Below are positions 16,950 through 25,580 of a DNA stretch of 52,414 nt, piece by piece. Made by a program: the position numbers and the translations under genes. This DNA comes from Deltaproteobacteria bacterium (lineage in GTDB: Bacteria > Myxococcota_A > UBA9160 > UBA4427). Position 1 is the first letter of the stretch, and each line of letters starts with the position of its first letter. Location of the stretch: assembly GCA_002719955.1 (NCBI GenBank), contig PBFW01000002.1, positions 70,205 through 122,618 of the forward strand, read 5' to 3'. The notes under the pieces are model-generated. The model searched no databases. It saw only the letters and a program-made list of their open reading frames with translations, and had not been told where the DNA came from.

Positions 16950-17615
16950 TCAGTCTCGCAACGGCAATCGGTCGTGCCCCGCCTCCAATTCGACGCCGGT
17001 CGAGTTCGCCACCATCGAGAGCATCGTATATTGACCGACAACGAAGGGAATCTCGACGAGTTGCGTATCGGAAAATCGAAGCGCCAGCCGATTCCAGAGG
17101 TCATCCCCAATCTGTTGGCGCGCGTGAAGTTGATCGGCCGCGAGAAGCAGTACTCGATCATCGGGCGACCAGCCCGACGCCTCGGGTCCGTCGGGGATGC
17201 GAGCGATCTCCTCGTCCGTGAGACCCGCCGTGCGGGCGAACACGACATGGTGCCCCCACTCGAATTCGCTCTGACAATTCCAGGAGGCGCGAAGCGCGAG
17301 AAGCTCAGAGTCGCGTCGGGTGAGTGCCCCCTCCTGGGCCAGCGCCGTCGCGAACCCGAGGAAGGGTCCGAGAAGATTCGGATGATGAGCGATGGTGCGC
17401 AGGATGTTGAGCGTCTTCGGGCTCGACTCGGCGCCTTCGAGCACGGCCAGCCGCGCATGGGTCCCGCCGAGGAGCCGGCGGACCTCGGGACTCCATTCGT
17501 CGGCGGAGAGCGGCCGCACGCGATGCGCGCGTTCTTCGTCGGAGCCGGCGCGGCCGAGGCCGAGGCCGAACACGAGGAAGGTGACCATCATGAGCGGTAG
17601 GATGAAACGACTCAT
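16950..17615 (-). CDS. Carboxymuconolactone decarboxylase / AhpD-like family protein with signal peptide
   Basis: A 221-residue protein whose C-terminal part is a CMD/AhpD-like helical domain. The family motif is LLALRASWNCQSEFEWGHH, with one cysteine and the following Glu and His, as in gamma-carboxymuconolactone decarboxylase-type proteins rather than the Cys-x-x-Cys of AhpD. The first 25 residues form a hydrophobic leader (RFILPLMMVTFLVFGLGLG), so the protein appears exported or membrane-anchored, which is unusual for this family. GGAGG stands seven bases before the ATG at 17615. It lies 100 bases upstream of the selenoprotein gene on the same strand. A redox or peroxide role beside the selenoprotein is possible but unproved. 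Confidence 0.8.
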   Translation of the reverse strand: MSRFILPLMMVTFLVFGLGLGRAGSDEERAHRVRPLSADEWSPEVRRLLGGTHARLAVLEGAESSPKTLNILRTIAHHPNLLGPFLGFATALAQEGALTRRDSELLALRASWNCQSEFEWGHHVVFARTAGLTDEEIARIPDGPEASGWSPDDRVLLLAADQLHARQQIGDDLWNRLALRFSDTQLVEIPFVVGQYTMLSMVANSTGVELEAGHDRLPLRD

Positions 17616-17879
17616 CGGGATCCTCCGGGAGTGTGGGCAGAGCGACGCGCTAGCTATCGGAAGCGTAGCGATGCGGTGAGCCCATGGGATCTCACGAAAT
17701 CATGAATTTTTCGGGCCCAGATCGGCGCACCATTGACTTCGAATCTACCGGAGAGCCCCCCGAAGAGGGAATGAAGGAGCACAAGAAAAAGGGAGAGCTC
17801 TCGGGGCGGTGGCAACGTGATGCGAACCACCTAAGATGGTGATCGATCCACCCGCCTCATCAAAGGGTTCTCGTATCCA

Positions 17880-18482
17880 GTGATCACACGAGCCTTCGAA
17901 CGCAAGCCGGCGCGACGGATCCGGCGATGCCCGTCTCCCGCTCTGGCGCTCACGATCATCCTCGCGATCTGCGGCTGCGCGACCGGTTTCTCGAATGGCG
18001 ACCGCGCCGAAGCGCGATTTCAGATCGAAAAACAGATCTACGCCTACACCTATGCTCTGGACGGTGGCGATCTCGACGCGCTCGGGGAGCTCTTCGAGCA
18101 CGCGACCATGCGCGTCGAGGGAACGGACGCGGCCTACGAGGGCGCCGAAGCCGTCAGGCAGACGAATATCGACTTCAATCTCTTCTACGACAATGAGGGG
18201 AATGCGGGCCTCTACCGCCCCGACACGACACCTCGAACCCGACACGTCACGACTAACGTGATCATCGACGTCGCCGAAGACGGCTCGAGCGCCACGGCGC
18301 GCTCTTCGGTCGTCGTCTTCCAATTCGCACCGAGCGCACCACTGCGACCAATCCTCGCCGCGGGCTACCGCGATCGATTCGAACCGATCGAGGGACGTTG
18401 GCGTTTCGTCGAGCGCATACACCTTCTGACACATATCGAGGACGTACGCCTGCATCTGCGGCAGCCCCCCCCGGGCCAGTAG
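17880..18482 (+). CDS. SnoaL/NTF2-like domain lipoprotein
   Basis: A 200-residue protein with a lipoprotein signal: a basic start (RKPARRIRRC), a hydrophobic stretch LALTIILAICGC with a lipobox-like ICGC, then a mature NTF2-fold domain (ARFQIEKQIYAYTYALDGGDLDALGELFEH, RTRHVTTNVIIDV, WRFVERIHLL). The fold binds small hydrophobic molecules, and secreted versions are common in lipid-degrading bacteria. The start is GTG at 17880, which suits the signal peptide; no clear ribosome site stands before it. The gene is followed 35 bases later by the DUF3604 gene, so they likely form an operon and act together in the cell envelope. Confidence 0.75.
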   Translation: MITRAFERKPARRIRRCPSPALALTIILAICGCATGFSNGDRAEARFQIEKQIYAYTYALDGGDLDALGELFEHATMRVEGTDAAYEGAEAVRQTNIDFNLFYDNEGNAGLYRPDTTPRTRHVTTNVIIDVAEDGSSATARSSVVVFQFAPSAPLRPILAAGYRDRFEPIEGRWRFVERIHLLTHIEDVRLHLRQPPPGQ

Positions 18483-18517
18483 CGCGCGTGTTCAACACCC
18501 GCCGAGGGGATGATTCG

Positions 18518-20818
18518 ATGGGGAGGGCTAACGCCGTGAGAATCCTTGCTGGTACGACCGCAATTCTTCTCGTTCTCGCATCGATCGCCTTCGCCCTGTT
18601 GTACGCCGCGGGTGGCGGCTCGTTCGGAAGAGCCGTCGAAGGGGGCGAACCGACCGATCAGGCATTGCCGGCCGCCATCGTCAGAAAACGCGAGACCCGG
18701 CAGACCCAGACGGCCGCCGAGTTCGAAGTCTTCGAGCCCAAGCAGATCCTCTTCGGTGACCTCCACGTCCATAGTTCCTTCTCGACCGACGCCTTCCAGC
18801 TCACGCTTCCGACGGCGGGAGGCGAAGGCATCCACCCGGTCGCCGACGCCTGCGACTTCGCTCGTTTCTGTGCTGACCTCGATTTCTGGTCGATCAATGA
18901 CCACGCCAACTCGATCACAGCGCGGCGGTGGCGGGAGACCATCGACACCGTCCGCCAATGCAATCAGATCAGCGCGGGCCGGGCGGTCGGAGAGGGCGAT
19001 CCCGATCTCGTCTCGTTCCTGGGCTGGGAGTGGACGCAGATGGGTTCAACGCCCGACAACCATTATGGACACAAGAACGTGATCCTCCGCGACCTCGCGG
19101 AGGGGGCGATCCCCGCGCGTCCGATCGCCGCCGCCCCACCCCCCGGCGTTCCCTCGACTTTCAATACCGGCGACACCGGCCGGCTCGCGCTCGGGCTCGG
19201 TGCCTTCGCCCTCGAACGCGGCCACGACATGATCCGGCAGTTGAGTGAGATCCGCTCGATGGAGCGCTGTCCGGCGGGTGTCCCCGTCCGAGAACTGCCT
19301 CTCGATTGCAACGAGGCGGTCGCCACGCCCGGGGAGCTCTTCGCGAAGCTCGATGAGTGGGGACATGCGGCCACCGTGATCCCTCACGGCACGGTCTGGG
19401 GCATGTACACGCCACCGGGATCCAGCTGGAAAAAGCAGCTCAGCACCGAGCAGCACGACGCCGAACGACAACGACTCGTCGAGGTCTACTCGGGCCACGG
19501 AAACGCCGAGGAGTACCGGCCATGGGTCGCGGCCACCATCGCGGCGAACGGCGACCGCAGCTGCCCTGAACCGAGCCTCGGCTACACCCCTTCATGCTGG
19601 CAGGCGGGGGAAATCATTCGCAACCGATGTCTTTCCGCAAACGAGGGCGGAGCAGATCCGATCGAGTGCCAGGCGCGCGCGGTCGAGGCGCGCCAGGATT
19701 TCGTCGAGGCCGATCGCAATGCAGGTCCCTGGACGATCCCAGGCTTGCTTCCGCACGAACTGCACGTCGCCGGACAATGTCTCGACTGCTTTCAGCCGGC
19801 CTTCAACTACCGCCCCCTCGGAAGCGTGCAATATATGCTCGCATTGGGGCGGCCCGAAGCGGCCCCCGGCGCACGAAACTTCCGCTTCGGTCTGATCGCG
19901 TCGAGCGACAACCACACCGCACGCGCGGGCACTGGATACAAAGAGGTCGCGCGGCGACAATTCACGGACGCGCGCATGGGGGAGATCGGTGGCACGGATC
20001 TCGTGATGGCCCATCGCCGTCCGAGCGAGCCCCGCTCGCAGAGCTTTCCTGCGACTGCGACGACACCGAGCGTGGCCTTCCTCGAGGGCGAGCGCAGCGG
20101 CTCGTATTTCCTGACCGGTGGCCTGGCGGCGGTGCATGCCCGCAGCCGTGAGCGAAACGAGATTTTCGATGCCCTCGAACGGCGCGAGACCTATGGCACG
20201 AGCGGGCCACGAATCTTGCTGTGGTTCGACCTGCTCGATCCGAAGGCCCCCGGTGGTGCCTGGCCCATGGGCAGCGAGGTCGAGCAAGCGGACATCCCCA
20301 CTTTCCGCGTCCGTGCCGCCGGTTCTTTCGAGCAGAAGCCGGGGTGTCCGGCCTCGACGACCGACGTGCTGATGCCCGACCGCATCGCCACGCTCTGTCT
20401 CGGGGAATGTTATTTCCCCTCGGACCAGCGCCGCCCGATCACGCGAATCGAAGTCGTGCGCATCCGAACCCAGAGAGGAGCCGGCGATGAGATCGCGCCC
20501 CTCATCGAAGATCCGTGGAAGACGCTCGCCTGCAGCGGCGACCCCGACGGCTGCCAGGTCGTGTTCAGCGACCCCGAATTTCCGGCCGCCGGACGCGATA
20601 CCAGTTATTACGTTCGGGCGATCGAAAGCGCGAGCCTCGTCGTCGACGCCGACCCGCTCGGCTGCGCCAGCGACCTCGGATCCGAGGGCCGTTGTCTCGA
20701 ACTCGACCCCTGCTTCGATCGAGCCGATGACGACGAATGCCTCGCCCTCTCCGAACAGCGCGCCTGGTCCTCCCCCATCTTCGTCGATCTCCCGCGCTCC
20801 ACGACCGGGGTGGACTGA
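18518..20818 (+). CDS. DUF3604 family protein, PHP-like metal hydrolase, membrane-anchored
   Basis: A 766-residue DUF3604 protein. A single N-terminal membrane segment (ILAGTTAILLVLASIAFALL, about residues 9-28) anchors or exports it. The metal-binding start of the domain is LFGDLHVHSSFSTDAF, with the later INDHANS motif and FRFGLIASSDNHTARAG near the C-terminal half; these His/Asp clusters resemble PHP-type phosphoesterases. The family is widespread in marine and lipid-degrading proteobacteria but its substrate is unknown. The ATG at 18518 has a GAGGGG site; longer in-frame starts overlap the upstream lipoprotein gene and precede no conserved sequence. It probably works in the periplasm with the NTF2-like lipoprotein. 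Confidence 0.85.
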   Translation: MGRANAVRILAGTTAILLVLASIAFALLYAAGGGSFGRAVEGGEPTDQALPAAIVRKRETRQTQTAAEFEVFEPKQILFGDLHVHSSFSTDAFQLTLPTAGGEGIHPVADACDFARFCADLDFWSINDHANSITARRWRETIDTVRQCNQISAGRAVGEGDPDLVSFLGWEWTQMGSTPDNHYGHKNVILRDLAEGAIPARPIAAAPPPGVPSTFNTGDTGRLALGLGAFALERGHDMIRQLSEIRSMERCPAGVPVRELPLDCNEAVATPGELFAKLDEWGHAATVIPHGTVWGMYTPPGSSWKKQLSTEQHDAERQRLVEVYSGHGNAEEYRPWVAATIAANGDRSCPEPSLGYTPSCWQAGEIIRNRCLSANEGGADPIECQARAVEARQDFVEADRNAGPWTIPGLLPHELHVAGQCLDCFQPAFNYRPLGSVQYMLALGRPEAAPGARNFRFGLIASSDNHTARAGTGYKEVARRQFTDARMGEIGGTDLVMAHRRPSEPRSQSFPATATTPSVAFLEGERSGSYFLTGGLAAVHARSRERNEIFDALERRETYGTSGPRILLWFDLLDPKAPGGAWPMGSEVEQADIPTFRVRAAGSFEQKPGCPASTTDVLMPDRIATLCLGECYFPSDQRRPITRIEVVRIRTQRGAGDEIAPLIEDPWKTLACSGDPDGCQVVFSDPEFPAAGRDTSYYVRAIESASLVVDADPLGCASDLGSEGRCLELDPCFDRADDDECLALSEQRAWSSPIFVDLPRSTTGVD

Positions 20819-20928
20819 CCAATCCGAAGATCGCCAGGGTGCTGAGAATCTTGATCAACACGGTCAAGGTCCACCTGGCGGGAATCCTCGAAACCCTCGA
20901 ACGCACAACCGCACGGGGGCGGCCGTTG
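20812..20928 (+). pseudogene. Remnant of a LuxR-type (GerE) helix-turn-helix
   Basis: A frame overlapping the last bases of the DUF3604 gene encodes GLTNPKIARVLRILINTVKVHLAGIL, which matches the recognition helices of LuxR-family regulators (normally LTNxEIAxxLxISxxTVKxHL). It has no start codon or N-terminal domain of its own, and some core residues are changed (RILI in place of the usual GIS-V). It is probably the decayed tail of a lost response regulator. The rest of the 250-base gap up to the TetR gene holds only that gene's operator. Confidence 0.5.
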
Positions 20929-21024
20929 CCTTGCAGGATTTCGAGGCCGAATCCCCGGACTCCTCGAACGAGGGCCTCGCGACCTAGCTGCGGGGCGTCG
21001 CCAAGCGGGGGACTGAAAAACGTT

Positions 21025-21055
21025 ACTTATCGATTGATTTAATCGCTCGTTAAGT
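21025..21055. promoter_or_regulatory. 31-bp inverted repeat, operator/promoter of the TetR-sulfatase operon
   Basis: The arms ACTTA-n-CGA-nn-GATT and AATC-nn-TCG-n-TAAGT mirror each other around one central T, with 12 of 15 positions paired, in an A/T-rich island 14-44 bases before the TetR start. A plausible promoter overlaps it: TTGATT (21034-21039), 16 bases, TATTTT (21056-21061). This fits autoregulation by the TetR product and co-control of the sulfatase gene. Confidence 0.65.
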
Positions 21056-21068
21056 TATTTTTCCCAAT

Positions 21069-21686
21069 ATGGGACGACCATCCGCTCGCGAAAAGCTCTT
21101 GGACTGCGCCGAGGGGCTCTTCTCGGAACACGGCCTCGAGGGCGTATCGCTTCGGACCATCAATACGGAAGCTGGGCTCTCTCCCGCAGCCCTCCACTAT
21201 CACTTCGGAACGAAGGAAGCGCTCGTCGAAGCGCTGCTCCTGCGGCATATGCCAGAGCTGATGGAGCGGCGCAGCAAATTGCTCGACGATCTCAGCGATG
21301 CCGAGACGCCAGCCACGACCCGCGAGATCCTGGCTGCGCTCGTCCAACCCCTCGCCGACCTGCTCGCGGCGGGCGACGCGGCGGGCGAACGCTATCTCCG
21401 TCTGATTCATCGCCTGCGAGCCGATGGCGATCTCGATCCGCAATTCGTGGTCGAACGATGGCCGGGCGGGGTCGACCGCCTCGTCCCACTCCTGCGCAAG
21501 GCCAACCCATCGCTGCCCCGGCCGCTGATCGAATTTCGCCTCGGCCTCGTCATCGAGGTGATGTTGCGAAGCCTCTCACACGGCCCGCCGCCGGCGGGCG
21601 GCGACCTGACCATCCATCTCTCCGCTCTTCTCGACTTCCTGAGTGGCGGCTTCGAAGAACCCTTCACGGGAGAAACGACCGAATGA
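21069..21686 (+). CDS. TetR/AcrR-family regulator of the sulfatase gene
   Basis: A 205-residue regulator beginning directly with helix 1 (SAREKLLDCAEGLFSEHG), then the helix-turn-helix VSLRTINTEAGLSPAALHYHFGTK with the YHFG motif typical of TetR proteins, and a C-terminal effector domain. Its stop overlaps the sulfatase start in ATGA, so the two are translationally coupled, and a long inverted repeat covers its promoter. It likely senses a sulfated ester or the released alcohol (inference). Confidence 0.9.
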   Translation: MGRPSAREKLLDCAEGLFSEHGLEGVSLRTINTEAGLSPAALHYHFGTKEALVEALLLRHMPELMERRSKLLDDLSDAETPATTREILAALVQPLADLLAAGDAAGERYLRLIHRLRADGDLDPQFVVERWPGGVDRLVPLLRKANPSLPRPLIEFRLGLVIEVMLRSLSHGPPPAGGDLTIHLSALLDFLSGGFEEPFTGETTE

Positions 21687-23323
21687 ACCCCTCTCGCCTC
21701 GTGGATCGAGTGCCCCCGACCGCACTCGCCCTCGTGCTCGCGATCTGCTTCTCACTCGCGTCGGCCGACTCTGCCGCCGAACAACCGAATATCGTGATCT
21801 TCGTCGCCGACGATCTCGGCTGGGCCGATGTCGGCTTCCACGGAGAAGAGGTCATCGAAACCCCCTCCCTCGACCGTCTGGCCGCCGAAGGCGTGCAGCT
21901 CGACCGTTTCTATACGACCCCAATCTGTTCTCCCACCCGCGCCGCCCTCATGACGGGCCGGGATCCGATGCGCCTCGGTGTGGCCTACGGCGTCATCATG
22001 CCCTGGCACACGATCGGCATTCATCCGGACGAGCTCTTCCTTCCCGAAGCATTTCGGCGCTCCGGCTATCAGACCGCGATGGTCGGCAAGTGGCATCTCG
22101 GACACGCGCAGGAGACCTATCACCCCAACCAGCGCGGCTTCGAATATTTCTACGGTCATCTCCACACCGAGGTCGGCTATTTTCCGCCCTTCGCCAACCA
22201 GGGCGGCCGCGATTTCCAGCGCAACGGCGAATCGATCGATGACCAGGGCTACGAAACCTTCCTACTCGGTCAGGAAGGCGCGCGATGGATCCGAACGCGG
22301 GACGTCTCAAAACCCTTCTTCCTCTATATGCCCTTCATCGCTCCGCATACACCGCTCGACGCCCCCGACGACCTGCTCGCCAAATACGCGGACATGAAGG
22401 ACGACCGAAAGCCTGCACGCAGCCCGCAAACCGACGACTCTCGACGGATCGCGCGACTGATGGGACGGGCCAAGGCGCGTCCGGTCTACGCGGCCGTCGT
22501 CGACGCGATGGACCAGGCGGTCGGAACGGTCCTGGCAGCGCTCGATGACGAAGGCGTCACCGACGACACGATCGTGCTCTTCTTCAGCGACAACGGCGGA
22601 GCCGCCTACGCGCTCGGAGGAGCGGACAACGTGCCGCTCCGTGGCGGCAAGGGGGACACCTTCGAGGGGGGGATCCGCGTGGTCTCGGTGATGCGGTGGC
22701 CGGGGCGGCTCGAAGCCGGCTCGGTCAATACCAGCATCATGTCGGCGATGGACGTGTTCCCGACCCTCGCCTCCGCCGCCGAGGTCCCGATCGAAACCAG
22801 GTTCGATCTGAACGGCCGCGATCTCTGGCCTGCTCTCTCCTCCGGTCGGAGGGAAGCGCGGGACGAGACCCTCTTCTTCGCCTCGGAAACGCCGATCCGC
22901 GGGCATTTCAATCTCACGGCCTTCAACGACGAATGGAAGCTCGTCCAGGAAATCGACCAGGGCTTGCTCGCCGCGGATGTCACGACCCATCTCTTCCGAA
23001 TCGGTGAGGACCCGAACGAACACCATAATCTGGCCAGCGTCCATCCGGACATCGTCGAGAAGTTGTCCGAGGAGATTCTCGAATGGCGCAACCTCTATCC
23101 GGTCACCGGCACCCGCTCGGAACTCGTGCCGCCGCCGGGATGGCGCGCACCGAAGGATTGGGTCGGCTACCCCGTCCCGATCGAAGCACTCCAGGACACA
23201 CCCGCACCGGGAATGCCGCCTAGCTTCGCCCTGCCCGTCCTGGACTTCCAACACGGCGAGGCTGGTCGCCTGATCTACGACTGCGAGCCCTATTCGCTCC
23301 TGGGCGGCGGGCTCTGCAAATAG
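21683..23323 (+). CDS. Exported type I sulfatase (arylsulfatase-like, formylglycine-dependent)
   Basis: A 546-residue sulfatase of the alkaline-phosphatase superfamily. A signal peptide (ALALVLAICFSLASADSAA) directs it to the periplasm. The mature start has the metal motif NIVIFVADDLGWADVGFHG, and the active-site sequence is ICSPTRAALMTGR, where Cys82 would be converted to formylglycine. Further metal or substrate residues are in GKWHLGH and FFSDNGG. It resembles arylsulfatase A/B-type enzymes that cleave sulfate esters of phenols, sugars or steroids. No formylglycine-generating enzyme gene is in the window. The start overlaps the TetR stop by four bases, so it is co-regulated. Confidence 0.9.
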   Translation: MNPSRLVDRVPPTALALVLAICFSLASADSAAEQPNIVIFVADDLGWADVGFHGEEVIETPSLDRLAAEGVQLDRFYTTPICSPTRAALMTGRDPMRLGVAYGVIMPWHTIGIHPDELFLPEAFRRSGYQTAMVGKWHLGHAQETYHPNQRGFEYFYGHLHTEVGYFPPFANQGGRDFQRNGESIDDQGYETFLLGQEGARWIRTRDVSKPFFLYMPFIAPHTPLDAPDDLLAKYADMKDDRKPARSPQTDDSRRIARLMGRAKARPVYAAVVDAMDQAVGTVLAALDDEGVTDDTIVLFFSDNGGAAYALGGADNVPLRGGKGDTFEGGIRVVSVMRWPGRLEAGSVNTSIMSAMDVFPTLASAAEVPIETRFDLNGRDLWPALSSGRREARDETLFFASETPIRGHFNLTAFNDEWKLVQEIDQGLLAADVTTHLFRIGEDPNEHHNLASVHPDIVEKLSEEILEWRNLYPVTGTRSELVPPPGWRAPKDWVGYPVPIEALQDTPAPGMPPSFALPVLDFQHGEAGRLIYDCEPYSLLGGGLCK

Positions 23324-23359
23324 CGAAGGGGAGCGAGTTCCTTCGCCGCGATCTCCGCC

Positions 23360-23785
23360 CTAGAAGCCGGGTGTTGGCTCGATATCGGGTGGGAGATCCT
23401 CTCCGCCCATGACGAGTGTCCGCTGGGCATAACGCCAGCGACCATCCGAGCTGCTTCGGACGAGCCGATCGTAGTAGCGAGCGATCGTGACCACCTCTAT
23501 CCCGCTCTCCGTCGTGAGATGCGCCGCCATATCGGTCCAACACCGCGCGCTAGAGGCCTTGTCGAAATCGATCACCGGAGAGAGAAGAACGTGTTGGGCG
23601 GGCTTCTCTTCCCTCATCGAAAATATCCCAGCCTCGATCGCCGCGCGACCTTCGAAGGTCTCCCCTGCGACCCGGAAGACGGCGTCCTCGGTAAAGAGCT
23701 GACCCCACTCCTCGCGCCGCTCCGAATCAAGCAGCTGCGCATAGATCGCAATCAATCGGCGAATCGCCTCGTAGTCCTTCGTCAT
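23360..23785 (-). CDS. SnoaL-like / NTF2-fold domain protein
   Basis: A 141-residue single-domain NTF2-fold protein: helix YEAIRRLIAIYAQLLDSERREEW, the LFTEDAVFRVAGETFEGRAAIEAG motif of SnoaL_4-type proteins, and a C-terminal sheet ending DGRWRYAQRTLVMGG. Relatives in steroid and aromatic pathways include ketosteroid isomerase-like and dioxygenase beta-subunit-like proteins. The start at 23785 gives the standard length. It converges on the sulfatase gene and stands alone; its substrate is unknown. Confidence 0.8.
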   Translation of the reverse strand: MTKDYEAIRRLIAIYAQLLDSERREEWGQLFTEDAVFRVAGETFEGRAAIEAGIFSMREEKPAQHVLLSPVIDFDKASSARCWTDMAAHLTTESGIEVVTIARYYDRLVRSSSDGRWRYAQRTLVMGGEDLPPDIEPTPGF

Positions 23786-23917
23786 CGCAGAATCCTCCCA
23801 GATCTCAGGGAACGAATGTCCAGTCGCTTTCGAAGGGGCCGAGCGGGCTTCGGGATGTGGAGCAGCGCGAGCGCCGCTGGTTCGTTCGCACGCGAGCGCG
23901 ACGACATGACTACACAG

Positions 23918-24094
23918 CTACGCGACATCGGCCGACTCGAGATTCGACTCCCTTAAGAGGCCGAGCCGATCCGCGACCCGTCCGATGAAGTCCAGGTGGG
24001 GCTCGACCGATGGGCCATGCCCCGTCCCCATCGTCGAAATCGCAGCGATATTTCCCTGGGGCTCGGGCTGGGGATAAACGATACCGATCTTCAT
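23918..24094 (-). pseudogene. 58-codon remnant, possible truncated luciferase-like monooxygenase start
   Basis: A short frame with a good ribosome site (GGAGGA six bases or less before the ATG at 24094). It begins MKIGIVYPQPEPQGN, which resembles the first strand of luciferase-like monooxygenases such as those at 35-39 kb, continues HLDFIGRVADRLGLL, and stops at TAG. It is far shorter than the roughly 300-residue family and lacks the rest of the barrel, so it is likely a gene remnant with a large deletion. A small real protein cannot be excluded. Confidence 0.4.
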
Positions 24095-24265
24095 GGTTCC
24101 TCCGGCGTTTCCCGGGAGTATACGCGGGCCTCGTCGCGGGTGATGGCTCCGGTTGAACCCGGGGAGATCTTTCGCGGGGCGATTCGGAGCGGGCGCAAAT
24201 CGGCCATCTTCTCAGCCGCACCCACCGCATGCGCGGGCGGATTTTTCTGCAGGACGGATGGGGAC

Positions 24266-25552
24266 ATGAAGATGAGCCGGCAGAACTCGCACCATCACAC
24301 AATTCCCTCCGGTCTCGCGCTCGCCCTCCTCTTTCTCGCGTGCGACGGATCCGCTCCTCCCCTTCCGTCGATCGGCGAGCCCGCGACGAACGCCGATCCA
24401 CTTTCCTGGGCTCGAAGCTTCGCGATGAATCGAGTGCTCGACTATCGGGTGTGGTCGGGAGCGCGTTCGGGATACGTCGCGCTGGTGGCCCGAAACGGGC
24501 ACCTCGTCTACGCCCGGACGACCGGAGACGCGGATCTCGCATCCAAAGTCCCAATGGCACTCGACACACGTTTTCATCTCGCTTCGATGACGAAGCCCGT
24601 GACTGCGGTTGCGGCCATGATCCTGGTCGAGGAGGGGCATTTATCACTCGACGATCCGATCGAAAAGTTCATCCCCTCCTTCGCCGATATGCGGGTCGTA
24701 ACGGGGCGCGACGACGCGGGTGGCTGGAGGACAGGGCCGCTCGCGAATCCGATTCGTATTCGCCATCTGCTGACCTTCCGTTCGGGGATCGGCGGCTATG
24801 CGGAAAGCGATGATCCTCTCGATCAGCTCTGGAGATCGCCGGATATCGAAGCGGCCGGACTCGGATCGTTAGCCGACCGGGTCGGTCTCGTCTCGAAACT
24901 GCCACTCTACGAGGAACCGGGAACGAAGTGGCGTTACGGCTGGTCGCTCGATGTCCTGGCCCGGGTGATCGAGGTCGCGGCGGGCGAAAAATATGACGCA
25001 TTCCTTCGACGGCGTGTACTGGAACCGCTCGGCATGGATTCGACGGATTTCCCGGATGACGTTCCCGCGCATCTCTCCCTCGCCACGATGTACACCCATG
25101 ACGAGTCGGGATCACTCGTTCACGATCCGCAATTCGACGACTATTATGGCCACGGCTGGTCTCCCGGTGGCGGCGGGCTCGTATCGACGGCTCCCGATTA
25201 TATGCGCCTCGCCCTCATGCTCGCGGGAGGAGGTCTCCTCGAAGGCGTCCGAATCCTCGAGCCGGAAACGGTTGCGGAGATGACCCGACTGCATGTGAAG
25301 TCGGGCGTGCTCGAAGAGATGGGGATCGAGGGGCTGGGCTGGGGGCTCGGGTTCTGCGTTGTTGCGGACGATCAAAAGACGATGATGCCGGCGACCAATG
25401 GGGACTTCTGGTGGAGCGGGCGCTTTGGGACACAATTCTGGATCAGCCCGACCCATCGGACCGTCGTCGTCGTGATGCAGCAGACCGAGCGCGGACCCTA
25501 TTCGGATCTGCCCTTTGCGCCTTCGATCGTCCAGGCATTGGCGACGCCCTGA
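24266..25552 (+). CDS. Serine beta-lactamase-family hydrolase / family VIII esterase, lipoprotein
   Basis: A 428-residue protein of the class C beta-lactamase fold. The nucleophile motif is Ser107-Met-Thr-Lys110 in HLASMTKPVTAVAAM, the second motif is YGWS (Tyr-x-Ser in place of Tyr-x-Asn), and WSGRFGT near the C-terminus replaces the KTG box, a pattern usual for family VIII esterases and related amidases. The N-terminus (LALALLFLAC) ends in a lipobox-like cysteine, so it is probably an envelope lipoprotein. The ATG at 24266 fits the signal peptide. It likely hydrolyses esters or lactones rather than antibiotics. Confidence 0.85.
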   Translation: MKMSRQNSHHHTIPSGLALALLFLACDGSAPPLPSIGEPATNADPLSWARSFAMNRVLDYRVWSGARSGYVALVARNGHLVYARTTGDADLASKVPMALDTRFHLASMTKPVTAVAAMILVEEGHLSLDDPIEKFIPSFADMRVVTGRDDAGGWRTGPLANPIRIRHLLTFRSGIGGYAESDDPLDQLWRSPDIEAAGLGSLADRVGLVSKLPLYEEPGTKWRYGWSLDVLARVIEVAAGEKYDAFLRRRVLEPLGMDSTDFPDDVPAHLSLATMYTHDESGSLVHDPQFDDYYGHGWSPGGGGLVSTAPDYMRLALMLAGGGLLEGVRILEPETVAEMTRLHVKSGVLEEMGIEGLGWGLGFCVVADDQKTMMPATNGDFWWSGRFGTQFWISPTHRTVVVVMQQTERGPYSDLPFAPSIVQALATP

Positions 25553-25580
25553 ATTCCATCCTCCGGAGGACACAGCGCGC

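Noticed and set aside
19046..20287. Minus-strand frames within the DUF3604 gene
   Set aside because: Arg/Ala-rich shadows of the coding strand with no start context or family match.
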